64,000 nucleotides of DNA from Petrolisthes cinctipes (taxonomy: Eukaryota > Arthropoda > Malacostraca > Decapoda > Porcellanidae): positions 310,001-374,000 of the forward strand of contig JAWQEG010000720.1 in assembly GCA_033782935.1 (NCBI GenBank). Reading direction: 5' to 3'. Made by a program: the position numbers and the translations under genes. A model generated the notes under the pieces. That model did no database searches. It worked only from the letters and a program-made list of their open reading frames with translations, and was not told the DNA's origin. Shown here in pieces: positions 10,123 to 21,280 of the stretch; the first letter of the stretch is position 1; each line of letters starts with the position of its first letter.

Positions 10123-10568
10123 CTTCAGTTCAGTTCAGTTGCTATGTGGGGGAATTGCCTTTGCAACGGCTCCCCTTTTTGTTTTTTATGTTGTGCTTTT
10201 TTCTACGGTGCCTGAGCTTTTTGTCTCTTTTTCCACAGTTCCACTAATACATCTTTTAAATTTTCTATATTTTCAATATCTTCAAATAATAACTGTCTAC
10301 ATTTGTCTCTTGTATAAGGCTGTTGAAATAAGTTTGATGTATTTCTTATATTCTGTAAGTTTGGACAATAGAGTAAAAAATGTTCTAAGTCTTCCCTTTC
10401 TGCTCCACATCCCTCACATTTTTCTGATTCTCCTATAAATCTTTTTCTATCACTTAAATTTAAGGTGTTGGTTCTTAACCTAAATAACAAAATTGATCCA
10501 TATGTATTATCATATATATTTTCTTGTCTTATTTCTTTCTTATATTTCTTATGATGTTTGTCATCATC
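10123..10568 (-). pseudogene. LINE 3' end fragment (ORF2 C-terminus with zinc knuckle)
   Basis: Minus-strand frame from about 10568 to 10203 encodes FRLRTNTLNLSDRKRF then CEGCGAEREDLEHFLLYC. This is the C-terminal CxxC...H....C knuckle also seen in the LINEs at 26724-27062 and 42094-42390. It is followed by a short 3' UTR containing GAGCCGTTGCAAAGGCAATT and a tail of AACTG-type repeats (plus strand TTCAGTTCAGTTCAG at 10123). It is 5'-truncated, typical of incomplete reverse transcription. Confidence 0.8.
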
Positions 10569-10796
10569 AGTGTTGCCAGATGCTGGGAAATTCGTCCGTT
10601 TTAGGGAATATTGAAGTCCACATAATAGGGACATTATATAAATATTGTTCATGAATAAACAGGGAAAGTTCTACCAGACCAAAAAATACCAAAAAGATCG
10701 TCAGTGATCAAGAGTAAATAGAGAATTATTGATGGAAAAAAGTGAAATTGTAAAGGTAGTGTTAGGGAAATTATGTCAAATATATCTGGCAACACT
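10569..10796. mobile_element. Short MITE with AGTGTTGCCAGAT termini
   Basis: Perfect 13-bp terminal inverted repeats, AGTGTTGCCAGAT at 10569-10581 and ATCTGGCAACACT at 10784-10796, enclosing 228 bp without coding capacity. No target duplication is evident. The same TGTTGCCAGAT motif occurs at 5750 and 41241. Confidence 0.65.
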
Positions 10797-11119
10797 AACC
10801 ATGATGGCCGCCGTACCACAGAGCTATACACATAGAGTGATTAACCCTGCTCGGCGGCCATTTTGAATAGCCCTTTGGTGCGCGCTTTGAACTCCCGTAC
10901 GTACTTGTATAGTATTTTTCTATCCACAGTTGTTGACATTTCCCTGATTTGTAAAGCATTGTATCTTGTTATCTAATTATGCAGGTTTTGTTAAATCAAT
11001 TAACAAGGCTAAGATAATGTCCATACGGAAAATTATGCAAAGAAATTAAACTTAAACTGGTTTATTAAACAAGACAAATATATATAACTGTAATCTGTCT
11101 CCTTCTCCCTCCACTTACC

Positions 11120-11580
11120 TTACATACATACATACATATTACTCTAGTGTGACATTTATACATATTACTCTAGTGTTACATACATACATATTACTAAAGT
11201 GTTACATACATACATACAGTCATGGTCAATAATAATCATCCACATATGGGTAACTTTAACAATTTACTGTGTAATGTTTTCATGTTCACATATTATTTTA
11301 TTGTTTTAAGTAGTGTGTATCTGTTTGTATTAAATTAAACGATGGCACTATACCTATTTATTGGAATGTTTATCAGCTAAGGAACAGAGGGAAGCTGTCA
11401 AAATCTTACGTGAGTTACTGCTATATGGATGACTATTTTTGACCACGGCTGTACATACATACATACATATTACTCTAGTGTGACATAAATACATACATAT
11501 TATTCTAGTGTGACATATATACATACATACATATTACTCTAGTGACATACATTCATACACACATTCTAGTGTGACATACA
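11120..11580. repeat. (TACA)n-rich tract with TATTACTCTAGTGTGA units
   Basis: Short direct repeats of TACATACATA separated by TTACTCTAGTGTGACAT. It is split by the Tc1-type MITE at 11217-11451. Confidence 0.8.
11217..11451. mobile_element. Tc1/mariner-type MITE, copy 1
   Basis: Flanked by TA on both sides (11215-11216, 11452-11453). The left end CAGTCATGGTCAATAATAAT and the right end (reverse complement) CAGCCGTGGTCAAAAATAGT form terminal inverted repeats of about 40 bp. Total 235 bp with no transposase. TA duplication and CAG starts are Tc1/mariner hallmarks. A related copy is at 12228-12604. Confidence 0.75.
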
Positions 11581-12010
11581 TTTTTTTTTTTTTTTTCCCT
11601 ATACCTCAACCTCAGGACTGTAGGCTGTCAGTAGCCCGTGACTCTTGCGAGGCCCCGAGATTATTGGGTGTCGCACTAGATGAGACAGTGGAGCTTCGTG
11701 GTGATGTTGGTACCGTAGCTTCTCTTCTGTCCCACTAGATGACGACACCTTATTTATACACGTCACTATCATGGGAGAGCAGCTACACCGTCACTCACAG
11801 CATCTTGGAATATGGTCTGGCATCTTCTATGTTGTAAGTTGACGACGATGTAGGGGGTATTTTCTTGACGTGTCGGCGTAGCTAGGGTATAGTTGACGAA
11901 CAGCTGGACCCATCAGATCACCTCGAAAAAATCCCAGACGTTTTCTCGTGGACTCGAACCAGGGCCCTTGCCATTCGCAGTCCATCACTCTATCCACTCA
12001 TACTGAACAA
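11581..12010 (-). mobile_element. tRNA-derived SINE
   Basis: On the minus strand, a tRNA-like head at about 12010-11935 shows an A-box-like GAGTGGATAGAG and a B box GGTTCGAGTCC, the internal promoter of RNA polymerase III. A body of about 350 bp follows and ends in an A tail (plus-strand T run at 11581-11595). No protein. Mobilisation would depend on a partner LINE. Confidence 0.75.
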
Positions 12011-12227
12011 TGTGAACATAAAATACTTATCATGATAGAGATTAAGTACGTTGTATATATATACTATAAGAAGGTGACTGTGGATGAGAGCCAACGATAG
12101 TTTTGTTTACCTAACTCATTTCACCTTTTAACCGAAGTGTATTTATATTTAATCAGCCATTCACTGATATATCGGTTAAAGAAATACTTATTCATATATT
12201 GTGAGTCACTATAATGTAGTTAATATA

Positions 12228-12604
12228 CAGTCGGTGTCAATAATAATCATCCACATATGGGTATCTCAAACAATTTGCTGTCTAATGTTTTCACGTTCAA
12301 GATATGATGTTATTGTTTTAAGTAGTGTGAAGCTGCTTGTAGTAAATTAAGAGTTAACGTGTGTGTGTGTGTGTGTGTGTGTGTCATTGTTTTAAGTAGT
12401 GTGTAGCTGCTTGTATTAAATTAAAAGATGGTAGTTAACGTGTGTGTGTGTGTGTGTGTTAAGTAGTGTGTAGCGGCTTGTAGTAAATTAAAAGATGGTA
12501 GTTAACCTATTTATTGGAAAGTTTATCATCTAAGGAACAGAGGGAAGTTGTCAAACTTTTACGTGAGTTACCCCTATATGGATGATTATATTTGATACCG
12601 ACTG
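12228..12604. mobile_element. Tc1/mariner-type MITE, copy 2, expanded by GT repeats
   Basis: Flanked by TA (12226-12227, 12605-12606), with ends CAGTCGGTGTCAATAATAAT and, reverse complement, CAGTCGGTATCAAATATAAT. It matches copy 1 but has an internal duplication around two (GT)n runs (12360-12384 and 12440-12460), growing it to 377 bp. Confidence 0.75.
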
Positions 12605-12724
12605 TACCATCATATCATCAATAAAAGACCGAATAAAAAATGAAATAATATCTTACCCTGGCATAATCTTACCTCCTCCCTTTTTCACTCCTCAGAGTCC
12701 CCAATAAACTACACTAATAGATTT

Positions 12725-13292
12725 AGTGTTGATTCCACAATGGTATTTGTTTGTTAGCTTCCCAACCAACCACACTTGTAAGGCTTCATTATTTTAGGGT
12801 TGATTCCACAGTGGTATTTGTTTGTTAGCTTCCCAACCAACCACACTTGTAAGGCTTCATTATTTTAGGGTTGATTCCACAGAGGTATTTGTTTGTTAGC
12901 CTCCCAACCAACCACACTTGTAAGGCTTCATTATTTTAGGGTTGATTCCACAGTGGTATTGGTTTGTTCGCTTCCCAACCAACCACACTTGTAAGGCTTC
13001 ATTATTTTAGGGTTGATTCCACAGTGGTATTTGTTTGTTAGCCTCCCAACCAACCACACTTGTAAGGCTTCATTATTTTAGGGTTGATTCCACAGTGGTA
13101 TTTGTTTGTTCGCTTCCCAACCAACCACACTTGTAAGGCTTCATTATTTTAGGGTTGATTCCACAGTGGTATTTGTTTGTTAGCTTCCCAACCAACCACA
13201 CTTGTAAGGCTTCATTATTTTAGGGTTGATTCCACAGTGGTATTGGTTTGTTAGCTTCCCAACCAACCACACCTGTAAGGCTTCATTATTTT
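12725..13292. repeat. 71-bp tandem array
   Basis: About eight copies of a 71-bp unit containing GGGTTGATTCCACAGTGG and CCCAACCAACCACACTTG. Copies differ by only a few bases (TTAGCTTCC or TTCGCTTCC), so the array is recent or homogenised. Confidence 0.95.
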
Positions 13293-13319
13293 TCAAATGC
13301 TGAGTATCCACATTCACAA

Positions 13320-13602
13320 AATCTATCCAACAGTTAGATAATGATGATCACTGCATAGTTTACTCACCAAATTCATTAAATAATTCACCCATAAGTCATT
13401 TAATAATAATAATAATAATAAATATAATAATAATAATGATCACTGCATAGTTTACTCACCAAATTCATTAAGTAATTCACCCATAAGTCATTTAATAATA
13501 ATAATAATAATAATAATACCAGTAATAATAATAATAATAATAATACCAGTAATAATAATAATAATAATAATACCAGTAATAATAATAATAATAATACCAG
13601 TA

Positions 13603-13654
<52 letters not shown>

Positions 13655-13770
13655 CAGTAATAATAATAATAATAATACCAGTAATAATAATAATAATAAT
13701 AATAATAATCACTGTATAGTTTACTCACCAAAGTCATTAAATAATTCACCCATAAGTCATTTACACGGTT
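13320..13770. repeat. (AAT)n microsatellite block with repeated flanks
   Basis: Long (AAT)n runs broken by ACCAGT between 13399 and 13711. They are embedded in three copies of a flank reading TAGTTTACTCACCAAATTCA and ending AAGTCATTTA (about 13355, 13445 and 13715). Open frames of poly-Ile or poly-Tyr across it are artefacts. Confidence 0.9.
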
Positions 13771-14770
13771 AAGATTCTTTTGTTTGCATGCTTACAAACC
13801 AATACCAACCACTGTGGAATCGACTCTTAGTAATTTATCTTCACCACATTTACTATCTTCCTTGATATTTCGTCTGGTAGAATTTCCCCATTTACTTTTG
13901 AACAATCTTCATATATTTTACCCATTGGTATCTCTAATTCCCCATGTCTAGAGAAAATTCCCCATACTCAAGACATAACTTCCCTTAAGGAGGAAATTTT
14001 GTGTTGGTAAATCTGTAGCAACTGACGGTGGTATTGTTAAAAAAATCTTTTCCTTCAAAAGGATGGGAAAGAAATATATCACTAATTTTCTATTCTTAAA
14101 GATTTCCTTCCTCTCCTGGCCTTAAATTCCTTCCCTTGAATCAAGTATATTATTGGAACATGAAAGAAAAATTTACCCCATTCCTTCAATAATTCTTTTG
14201 TTGTATTTTATCATTTACTTTTGATGTTTTCTTTATAACATCATAATATATTGGAAACACGTGCAACAGTATTGTATCACCGAAGAAAAAAGATTTTAGT
14301 AAATAAATGAGGCATTTCTTCCAAATTTCTAAAGACCTACCATACTCGGTTCAAAATTTGTGTTGGATTGTGTTGTATACGTCATTGGTCAGGTGTCTCC
14401 TGATTGGTCCATATACTCACCTGACTCCTCCTTCACCTCTACACCACTAATATGATGAGAATCCTCTCTTGACACCATGCTGCTCGTGGTGCTATATTTT
14501 TGTATATTATTTATCATTCTTTTATTCAAGATATACAATTTTATTTATACCATTAGTCTCAGCAATGATTGTATTGTCCAGGTATATTTGTCACAACTCG
14601 ATATAACATTAAACAAAGAAATTATGACGAGTAGAAGTGAACAAAGTTCCCCACTATATTTATACCACTATTATTATCATCGTTTTCCTACAGGAAATAT
14701 TAAATCAATGATGTTATAAAACATTTCATCGCATAAAACAAAACCTCGTGAGCACAGTGTGGATGTGTTT
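13771..14770. other. No recognisable gene
   Basis: AT-rich sequence. An 80-codon plus-strand frame at 14477-14719 begins with a hydrophobic stretch but has no family signature, no supporting splice signals and no neighbours. I do not call it. Confidence 0.4.
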
Positions 14771-14780
14771 ATTGTTTATA

Positions 14781-14820
14781 TCAATGTCACTTATAAAAAC
14801 ATCTTTATAAGTGACATTGA
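14781..14820. repeat. Perfect 17-bp hairpin
   Basis: TCAATGTCACTTATAAA, a 6-base loop, then its exact reverse complement TTTATAAGTGACATTGA. It is too short for a MITE and lies 60 bp before a short low-complexity region. Confidence 0.8.
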
Positions 14821-15004
14821 TTTATATTTTGCACCCGGAGGCCTCATATACGTACAAACGCACACACATTTATCATTTCCATGGCACAGGGCTACCAACA
14901 TGTAAACTTTTCCTTCCCTTCCAAAGAATTCTTTAAGCATAATGAAGGGAGGGAAAAATCCTTAGAAGGGAAAGATATATGTAAGGAAATATTTTTTTTT
15001 AAGA

Positions 15005-15580
15005 ATACCACCGTGAATCCTCCAAACTATTCCAAGCAACAACAGAACACCATTATTTTTTGCTCTTCTGGTCCTGTTGTTTCCTGGCATACTTTGGAGG
15101 AATCAAGGCACTCCAATGTAACAAAAGCGAATTAATTACCACCTTAAATGGAGGGTATATATAGTTTTTTTTTGGCATTTTTTGGAGACAATGATTCCTC
15201 CAAACTATTCCAAGCAACAGGCCACCATTATCTTTGTTAATCTGGTCCTGTTTCCTGGTATACTTTGGAGGAATCGAAGAGCTCTAATGCACCAACAAAA
15301 TTATACTCTCCCCTTAAGGTGGTAATTCGCTTTTGGTACATTGGAGTGCCTTGATTCCTCCAAAGTATGCCAAGAAACAACAGGACCAGAAGAGCAAAAA
15401 TAATGGTGTTCTGTTGTTGCTTGGAATAGTTTGGAGGATTCAGTTGCTCTCTCTCTCTCTCTCTTTGGTAAATTGGAGTGCCTTGATTCCTCCAAAGTAT
15501 GCTAGGAAACAACAGGACCAGATGAACAAAAATAATGGTGTTCTGTTGTTGCTTGGAATTGTTTCGAGGATTCAGTTGCT
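15005..15580. repeat. Cluster of four short TIR elements (CCTCCAAA...TTTGGAGG), alternating orientation
   Basis: Four units of about 90-95 bp: 15008-15103, 15188-15274, 15353-15440 and 15487-15573. Each is bounded by CCTCCAAA and TTTGGAGG (last copy TTTCGAGG) and contains CCAAGCAACAACAGAACACC or its complement. The first two are in one orientation and the last two in the other, so the cluster itself forms inverted repeats. Flanking GCACTCCAATGTA and AAGCGAATTA are also mirrored. Confidence 0.75.
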
Positions 15581-15678
15581 CCAGATTTACCAACACCGAA
15601 TTTCCTCCTTAACTCCTCCTCTCCCAATCCATTCTACATCTAACAAGACTCTCCATAGTAGGCTAACCATAACGCGTT

Positions 15679-15754
15679 AGGGGGGTGCGGGAATAGGTTA
15701 CAGGCTTTCTACCCCTCCCCCCCCAAGCATGTCCCCCTATTCCCGCACCCCCCC
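15679..15754. repeat. G/C-rich hairpin
   Basis: GGGGGGTGCGGGAATAGG and its exact complement CCTATTCCCGCACCCCCC lie about 40 bp apart. No other element signature is seen. Confidence 0.7.
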
Positions 15755-15959
15755 AAGCCTGTCTCCATAACACCAATCACCATCCCCAATAGATCATCCA
15801 TCCTCACACCCCCAACGTAAACAAAGGTGAACAGACTCGAATACACCATACAATTTATTCAACATAAATACAATAGTTGCACAGGAATATAAGTAGTTGC
15901 CAAGCACCTTGTAGTGGTCTAACCCACCTGCCGTAGTAGTGTGTAGTATTGTTGTTGTG

Positions 15960-16682
15960 TACAGTTGGAATGTAGGAAAAAATGGCACAGGAATAAATGG
16001 CACCAGAAAAAATGGCACAGGAAAATATGGCACATTTTTCAGCATAGGAAAAAATGGCACACTTTTCAGCATTTACAGTAATTACAGGTATCAATTGGGT
16101 TTCGAATATTTCGCCATCATGAAACAACACTAACAATGGGAACCCTTTCGAATATTTCGTCATGGCTGATAGTGGTGGACCAGGGTCCAAGGAATGTTAG
16201 AGAGTAACTGAACAGAGTTCGAACAAGTGAATTTTCCAAACCATTCTCAATGTTAAAAGAGGTTTGGAAGACTCACTTTTTCGAATTCTGTTCAGTTGCT
16301 CTCCAGCACTCCTTGGACCCTGGTCCAGCACTCTCAGCCATGGCTGTACACTCGTGATACAAAATTTCTGACCAGAGTGTGAGGAGCAGAAAGCTTCAAA
16401 TTGCCTGGTATTGCTCATTTCTCCACTCAATACACATTGTGTGGCTGAGTTCGAATGTAGGGTATGTGTGGTGCCTGCCATTCGTCTCTGATCAAGGATT
16501 ACTTATCATGAGTGTATGTAACGGGCACTTATCAAAATGTAAAGAAATTAAATTTTAACTCATTTTAGTTGAGTCTACTGTGCCATTTTTTCCTATGCTG
16601 AAAAATGTCCCATAATTTCCTGTGCCATTTTTTCTGGAGCCATTTATTCCTGTGCCATTTTTTCCGTCTACCGTACAGTTGG
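15960..16682. mobile_element. Nested fold-back element
   Basis: Outer arms of about 110 bp (15969-16080 and 16570-16676) are inverted copies. They are built from AAAAAATGGCACAGGAATAA and related repeats. Between them sits a second palindrome at 16161-16342, which begins CATGGCTGATAG and contains GGACCAGGGTCCAAGGA. Its arms are about 75 bp, mostly complementary, with a short loop near 16250. No coding sequence. Confidence 0.65.
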
Positions 16683-16689
16683 TGTGGAG

Positions 16690-17735
16690 AGAGACACGTG
16701 GCGTCTTGGGTCTTGATGTCTTGGTGTGGCATTCGTTGTGGTAGGTAAGGGAAGGAGAACCTTCCAGGTGGAGCACTGGTGAGATAGTGGCCAACTCTCG
16801 CCTAGCCAGGCACCGATCTTGGGCTGGTTGACAAGTGAGTATCAGACAGGTGAGATATAAGATGCGTAAGGTGTTGGTTCACTACACTACCACCAACACC
16901 ACACTAGACTCCATCAATCCTAAAAAAACTCTCTTCCCTCCGTACTCTAATCATCAAGTACCGCAGCATCATAAACAAAAGAGCCGCCTTTCACCGAACC
17001 CTCCAGGGGCCGGATACTCAAACGTGTCCTAATTTAGGGCAGCCACGCCGCCCTATTTGACTTAAGGAGTCCTAAGATAGGAACTGGGTCGTAGTTGCTT
17101 GTGATCATGGAGGGCAAACACGATGTATATGATCAGAGTTACACTAAAAAATGGTAGACCTGCTGTAAACGTATACACGTAGTAGTCCTATACTCACCAA
17201 GGTAGCCTCCCAAGGTAGTTTCATGGTCACCGCTATTTTGGCCCAGCAGTAAGCAGTGTGGACACGTAGCCCACCAAACTTGGTGATGTAGCTACAGTCA
17301 GTCTGTTCCTTTCCTAGATTCTCTCAATAGTCATATTCTCTTTAGTAAGTCATATAATTTCTCTTTTCTTCTCAATCTATTATTTCTTTGTAAGGAGAGA
17401 GAGGTAAGGAAGGAAAGACTATGTAACAACAGGGGTACATGTTACTAGCAGGGGTAAACAGACTCGCTTGTACACGGTAACAATTTATTATGGGTAGCTT
17501 ACAAGGTTTGGTAAGTACACTTGTTGAACCTGGACTCAGTTAGCAAAGTAGGCGAGGATAGTAGTTGTAGGTAGGCGAGCACCTTGTAAAAGAGAGTCTG
17601 GCTTGCCGTGGCTGAGTAGAGCAGCTGCAGGAGGAAACGTGGTGTCTGGAGTAGGTGAGAGCGGTAGCTGGAGCAAGCGAGGTCAGTAATAGAGACGAGT
17701 CCAGGTGAGCAGCCAGCAGAAAAGAGACCAGGGCA
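16690..17735. other. No recognisable gene
   Basis: Mixed-composition sequence. Short frames exist on both strands but none shows a domain, and no TIRs or tandem arrays stand out. Confidence 0.4.
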
Positions 17736-17736
17736 T

Positions 17737-18500
17737 TTTTTTTTTTTTTTATGCTTATCACCCTTTGTTTTGGGCATTAAGGCAGTCATTTATTTTGTAC
17801 TGTATGGTATTCATAAGGACGTCTTATGGGGGTGGTCAACTCTTCTCTGACCTGGAAGATGTTGGGGTCACGTCGTCGGGAGATGTGTTGTTGAAAGCGG
17901 TCGAGGCGAGGAGAAGCAGTCATCCAAAATTTGGTGGTGTCAGGCAGCTGTTGTTGTGATGACTGGCTGTCCATCCTTCTTCTCTTTCTCCTCCTGGCTG
18001 TCTGCCATTCCCCTCCATCTTCCAGGTCCATGTTGTCAATGGTGTTGCTATTGGTGTTGGAGGGGGAACTGGTGTCAGAGTCCTCCTCAGTATTGAGGTC
18101 TTGTAGGGAAGGTTCAGGTGGTGGTGCCTTCATGCTGTTCGCCCAGTTGAGTGGGCGATGCATCATCAACTGGTGACATGGGTGGGCCAGAGGGGGTGGT
18201 GGTGTGTCTGTTCTGCTCCTCCACAGTCGTGCAGGCTTGTTGCCTCGTTTCTTGGTGGTGGCTGTAGTGGTTGTTGCAAATCAGGAGAAATGGCTATTGG
18301 TGGTAAGCCATTTCTCTTGAAGATGTCCAGGAGGTCAGAGAGATGACCTAGCCCTTCTGCAGCTAAGGCAACAACAGTCTTGATGCAGACAGTGACAATA
18401 TCTGCCTGCTGCTGCTGTTGCTGCGGTGATTGGGCATCAGCCATCTTCCTTCCACGGGCATGGAGTGAGCCTAGGACCTGCACACTATCAGGTTCGGCTG
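17737..18500 (-). pseudogene. Retroposed ORF1-like (gag-like) fragment with A tail
   Basis: Read on the minus strand: a first frame (from the MADAQSPQQQ methionine at 18444, ending near 18166) is Gln/Pro-rich. A second frame (18169-17786) is acidic, then basic (ARRRKRRR), then ends with SPRLDRFQQHISRRRDPNIF and REELTTPIRRP. The frames overlap and look like one protein broken by a frameshift. An AATAAA-like AAATAAATG and an A16 run (plus-strand T run at 17737-17751) lie just after the stop, suggesting a polyadenylated retrocopy. The composition resembles ORF1 of arthropod LINEs, but I see no zinc knuckle, so the family is uncertain. Confidence 0.45.
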
Positions 18501-18559
18501 AATGCTGGAGGGGAAGTTTGCCCTGTAGTGAAGTGGCAGGGGTAAACCAGCTTTGCTGT

Positions 18560-18965
18560 CAGGTCTTGCTATGGATGCAAACAACTGTACCCCTTATAGT
18601 CCTTGGTAATGATGAGTGGCCCAGTAAATCTCATCTGTGAAAATGTTGGATCTATCTTGAAGGACGAGGTTGAAAAAAAAAGATGTTGTGTGAACCTCTA
18701 TTAACTCCATTTAGTCGTACCAAGATGGAGGAGCACATCAATGGTGTGCTTCGGGTAATGGAGTTTAACACGGAGCTTTTTGAGTCACTTTTGTCTTCCT
18801 ACCCTGCTTGTCTTGAAGCTGTTCATGACGCCAATGGAAGCAACACTGAATACTCAACTTGTCACCATACACCTACAATATAATGTGCTACCTCTTGATA
18901 TTTTCAGTTTTTTCCTATTATGTTTAGGGGGGAGGGGAGCAATCATTGTTTGCCACCGCTTACAT
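18560..18965. other. Second copy of the 4013-4400 segment
   Basis: Matches 4013-4400 with scattered substitutions and small indels and keeps a 66-codon frame (18683-18883, MLCEPLLTPFSRTK...). Here the preceding hAT fragment and (GA)n tract are absent, so the duplication breakpoint is near 18560. Confidence 0.6.
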
Positions 18966-18978
18966 TCAATGTTTTATT

Positions 18979-20282
18979 TCATGTGTGAACAGTTTTGTGT
19001 AACGTGAGTTGGGATTTGTCAGAAAACTTTTTACCACATTCATTACACTTAAAATCTTATACTCTTGTATGAACTTTTATATGTACATTAAGGGTAGATT
19101 TCTGACCAAACCTTTTACCACATTCATTACATTCAAAGTCCTTCACTCCTGTGTGTATAAGTATGTGTTGCTTTAGATTACTCTGTCAGAAACTTTTTAC
19201 CACATTCTTCACATTTAAAGTTCTTCACTCCTGTGTGTATAAGTATGTGTTGCTTTAATTTATCCTCTCTCACAAACTTTTTACCACATTCTTCACATTC
19301 AAAGTTCTTCACTCCTGTGTATAAGTATGTGCTTCTTTAGATTACCTTTTGTCACAAACATTTTACCACATTCATTACATTCAAAGTCCTTCACTCCTGT
19401 GTGTATAAGTATGTGCTTCCTTAGATCACTCTTTGTCAGAACCTTTTTATTACAATCTTCACATTCAAAGTCCTTCACTCCTGTGTGTATAAGTATGTGT
19501 TGCTTTATTTTACTCTTTGTCATAAACTTTTTACCACATTCTTCACATTCAAAGTTCTTCACTCCTGTGTGTATAAGTATGTGTTGCTTAAATTCACTCT
19601 TTCTCACAAACCTTTTACCACATTCTTCACATTCAAAGTTCCTCTCTCCTGTGTGTATAAGTATGTGTCGATTTAATTCACTCTTTCTCGCAAACTTTTT
19701 ACCACATTCTTCACATTCAAAGTTCTTCACTCCTGTGTGTATAAGTATGTGTTGCTTTAAATTACTCTTTGTCACACATTTTTTACCACATTCTTCACAT
19801 TCAAAGTTCTTTTCTCCTGTGTGCATAAGTATGTGTCACTTTAAATTATCCTTTGTCACAAACTTTTGACCACATTCTTCACATTCAAAGTCCTTCACTC
19901 CTGTGTGTATAAGTATGTGTTTCTTTAGTTTACTCTTTGTCACAAACTTTTTACCACATTCTTCACATTCAAAGTCCTTCACTCCTGTGTGTATAAGTAT
20001 GTGCTTCTTTAGAACAGCCTTTGTCACAAACTTTTTACCACATTCTTCACATTCAAAGTTCTTCACTCCTGTGTGAACAATGATGTGTTTCTTTAAATAA
20101 TTCTTTGTCACAAACTTTTTACCACATTCTTCACATTCAAAGTTCTTCTCTCCAGTATGAGTCAACAAATGGTGAGTAAGATGGCATTTCCTACTAAACT
20201 TTTGACCACATTGTTGACAGACCAACTTGTTACACTTCTCTTCTCTGACAACATTGATGGTGTCACTTCCTTCCACCTCCAT
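18979..20282 (-). pseudogene. C2H2 zinc-finger gene, copy B (stop and frameshift)
   Basis: ATG at 20282-20280. The longest copy, with about a dozen fingers of the [17 protein letters not shown] type. A TGA at 19838-19836 interrupts a finger after FVTKDNLK, and the same frame continues with more fingers to about 19300. Loss of two bases from the GTGTGT run near 19317 then shifts the frame. The last finger again follows an in-frame stop (TAA here) after HTRV. AATAAA lies just past the terminal TGA at 18981-18979. Non-functional as a full-length protein. Confidence 0.85.
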
Positions 20283-20553
20283 CACTAATACAGCTTTATT
20301 CTGCCACCAATATGACCACTTGGTTATTACTGTTGTCAGGGCTGCCAACCACACTGTTATTGGTGTCAGGGCTGCCAACCACAGTGTTACTTCATATGAA
20401 TCTGAAACAATAACAATACCAGTCTTACATCATTTGAAGATTCAAACATTTACTGAATATTTACTGTAATATTCTGTAGGACCAAAAATTGACTATGTCC
20501 AGTTAGGTCCCAGTAGTTTGCCTTGGTTAGGTCCCGATAGTCTGCTGTGGTCT

Positions 20554-21057
20554 ATGTTAGGTTAGGTTAGGTAAGGTTATGTTATGTTAGGTTAGGTCAG
20601 ATAAGGTAAGGTTTGGTTATGTTAGGTTAGGTCAGATAAGGTAAGGTAAGGTTTGGTTATGTTAGGTTAGATAAAGTAAAGTTTGGTTATGTTAGGTTGT
20701 AATAATCCCAATCAATCAAGCAAGTCAGACCCAGAAATTGATCCATTTAAATTCTAGTCGTACCCACGGGGAATCAAACCCCGGACCAGAGAAATCTCAG
20801 GCAGTGCTTCTACCGGGTAAGCCATAAGAGTACTCCACTGGCGTAGCTTTCAAATTCAGCCTTTAACTCTCAGGTTCGGCCTTTACAAGGTTAGGTCAGA
20901 TAAGGTAAGGTTTGGTTATGTTAGATAAGGTAAGGTTTGGTTATGTTAGGTTAGGTCAGATAAGGTAAGGTAAGGTTTGGTTAGGTTAGGTCAGATAATG
21001 TTAGGTTAGGTTAGGTCAGGTCAGATAAGGAAAGGTTATGTTAAGTTTGGTTGGATC
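20554..21057. repeat. Degenerate TTAGG/TTAGGT array, copy B
   Basis: Same composition as 335-528 with many AGATAAGGTAAGGTTTGG variants. It is interrupted by a tRNA-like insertion at 20699-20888. Confidence 0.7.
20699..20888 (-). mobile_element. Short tRNA-derived SINE-like insertion
   Basis: On the minus strand, CTTATGGCTTACCCGGTAGA resembles an A box and GGGTTTGATTCCCC is a good B box, with a GGTCCGGGGTTTGATTCCCC arm complementary to itself as in a tRNA T arm. It splits the telomere-like array. Family and 3' tail are not clear. Confidence 0.55.
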
Positions 21058-21280
21058 AGGTTAGGTCCCAGTAGTTTGCCCAGGTTAGGTCCCAGTAGTT
21101 TGCACAAGTTAGGTCCCAGTAGGTTGCACAGGTTAGGTCCCGGGTGTTTGCACAGGTTAGGTCCCAGTAGTTTGCACAGGTTAGGTCCCAGTCGTTTGCA
21201 CAGGTTAGGTCCCGGTAATTTGCACAGGTTAAGTCCCAGTAATTTGTCCAGGTTAGTTCCCGATAGTCTGATGCAGTCTA
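21058..21280. repeat. 24-bp minisatellite, copy B
   Basis: About nine units of GGTTAGGTCCCAGTAGTTTG plus CACA, the same family as 529-770. Confidence 0.85.

Noticed and set aside
13488..13749. Poly-Ile and poly-Tyr open frames
   Set aside because: Translation of an (AAT)n microsatellite.
20760..20850. Functional tRNA gene
   Set aside because: T-arm and B box look good but the acceptor and anticodon arms do not pair convincingly by eye; better explained as a SINE head.
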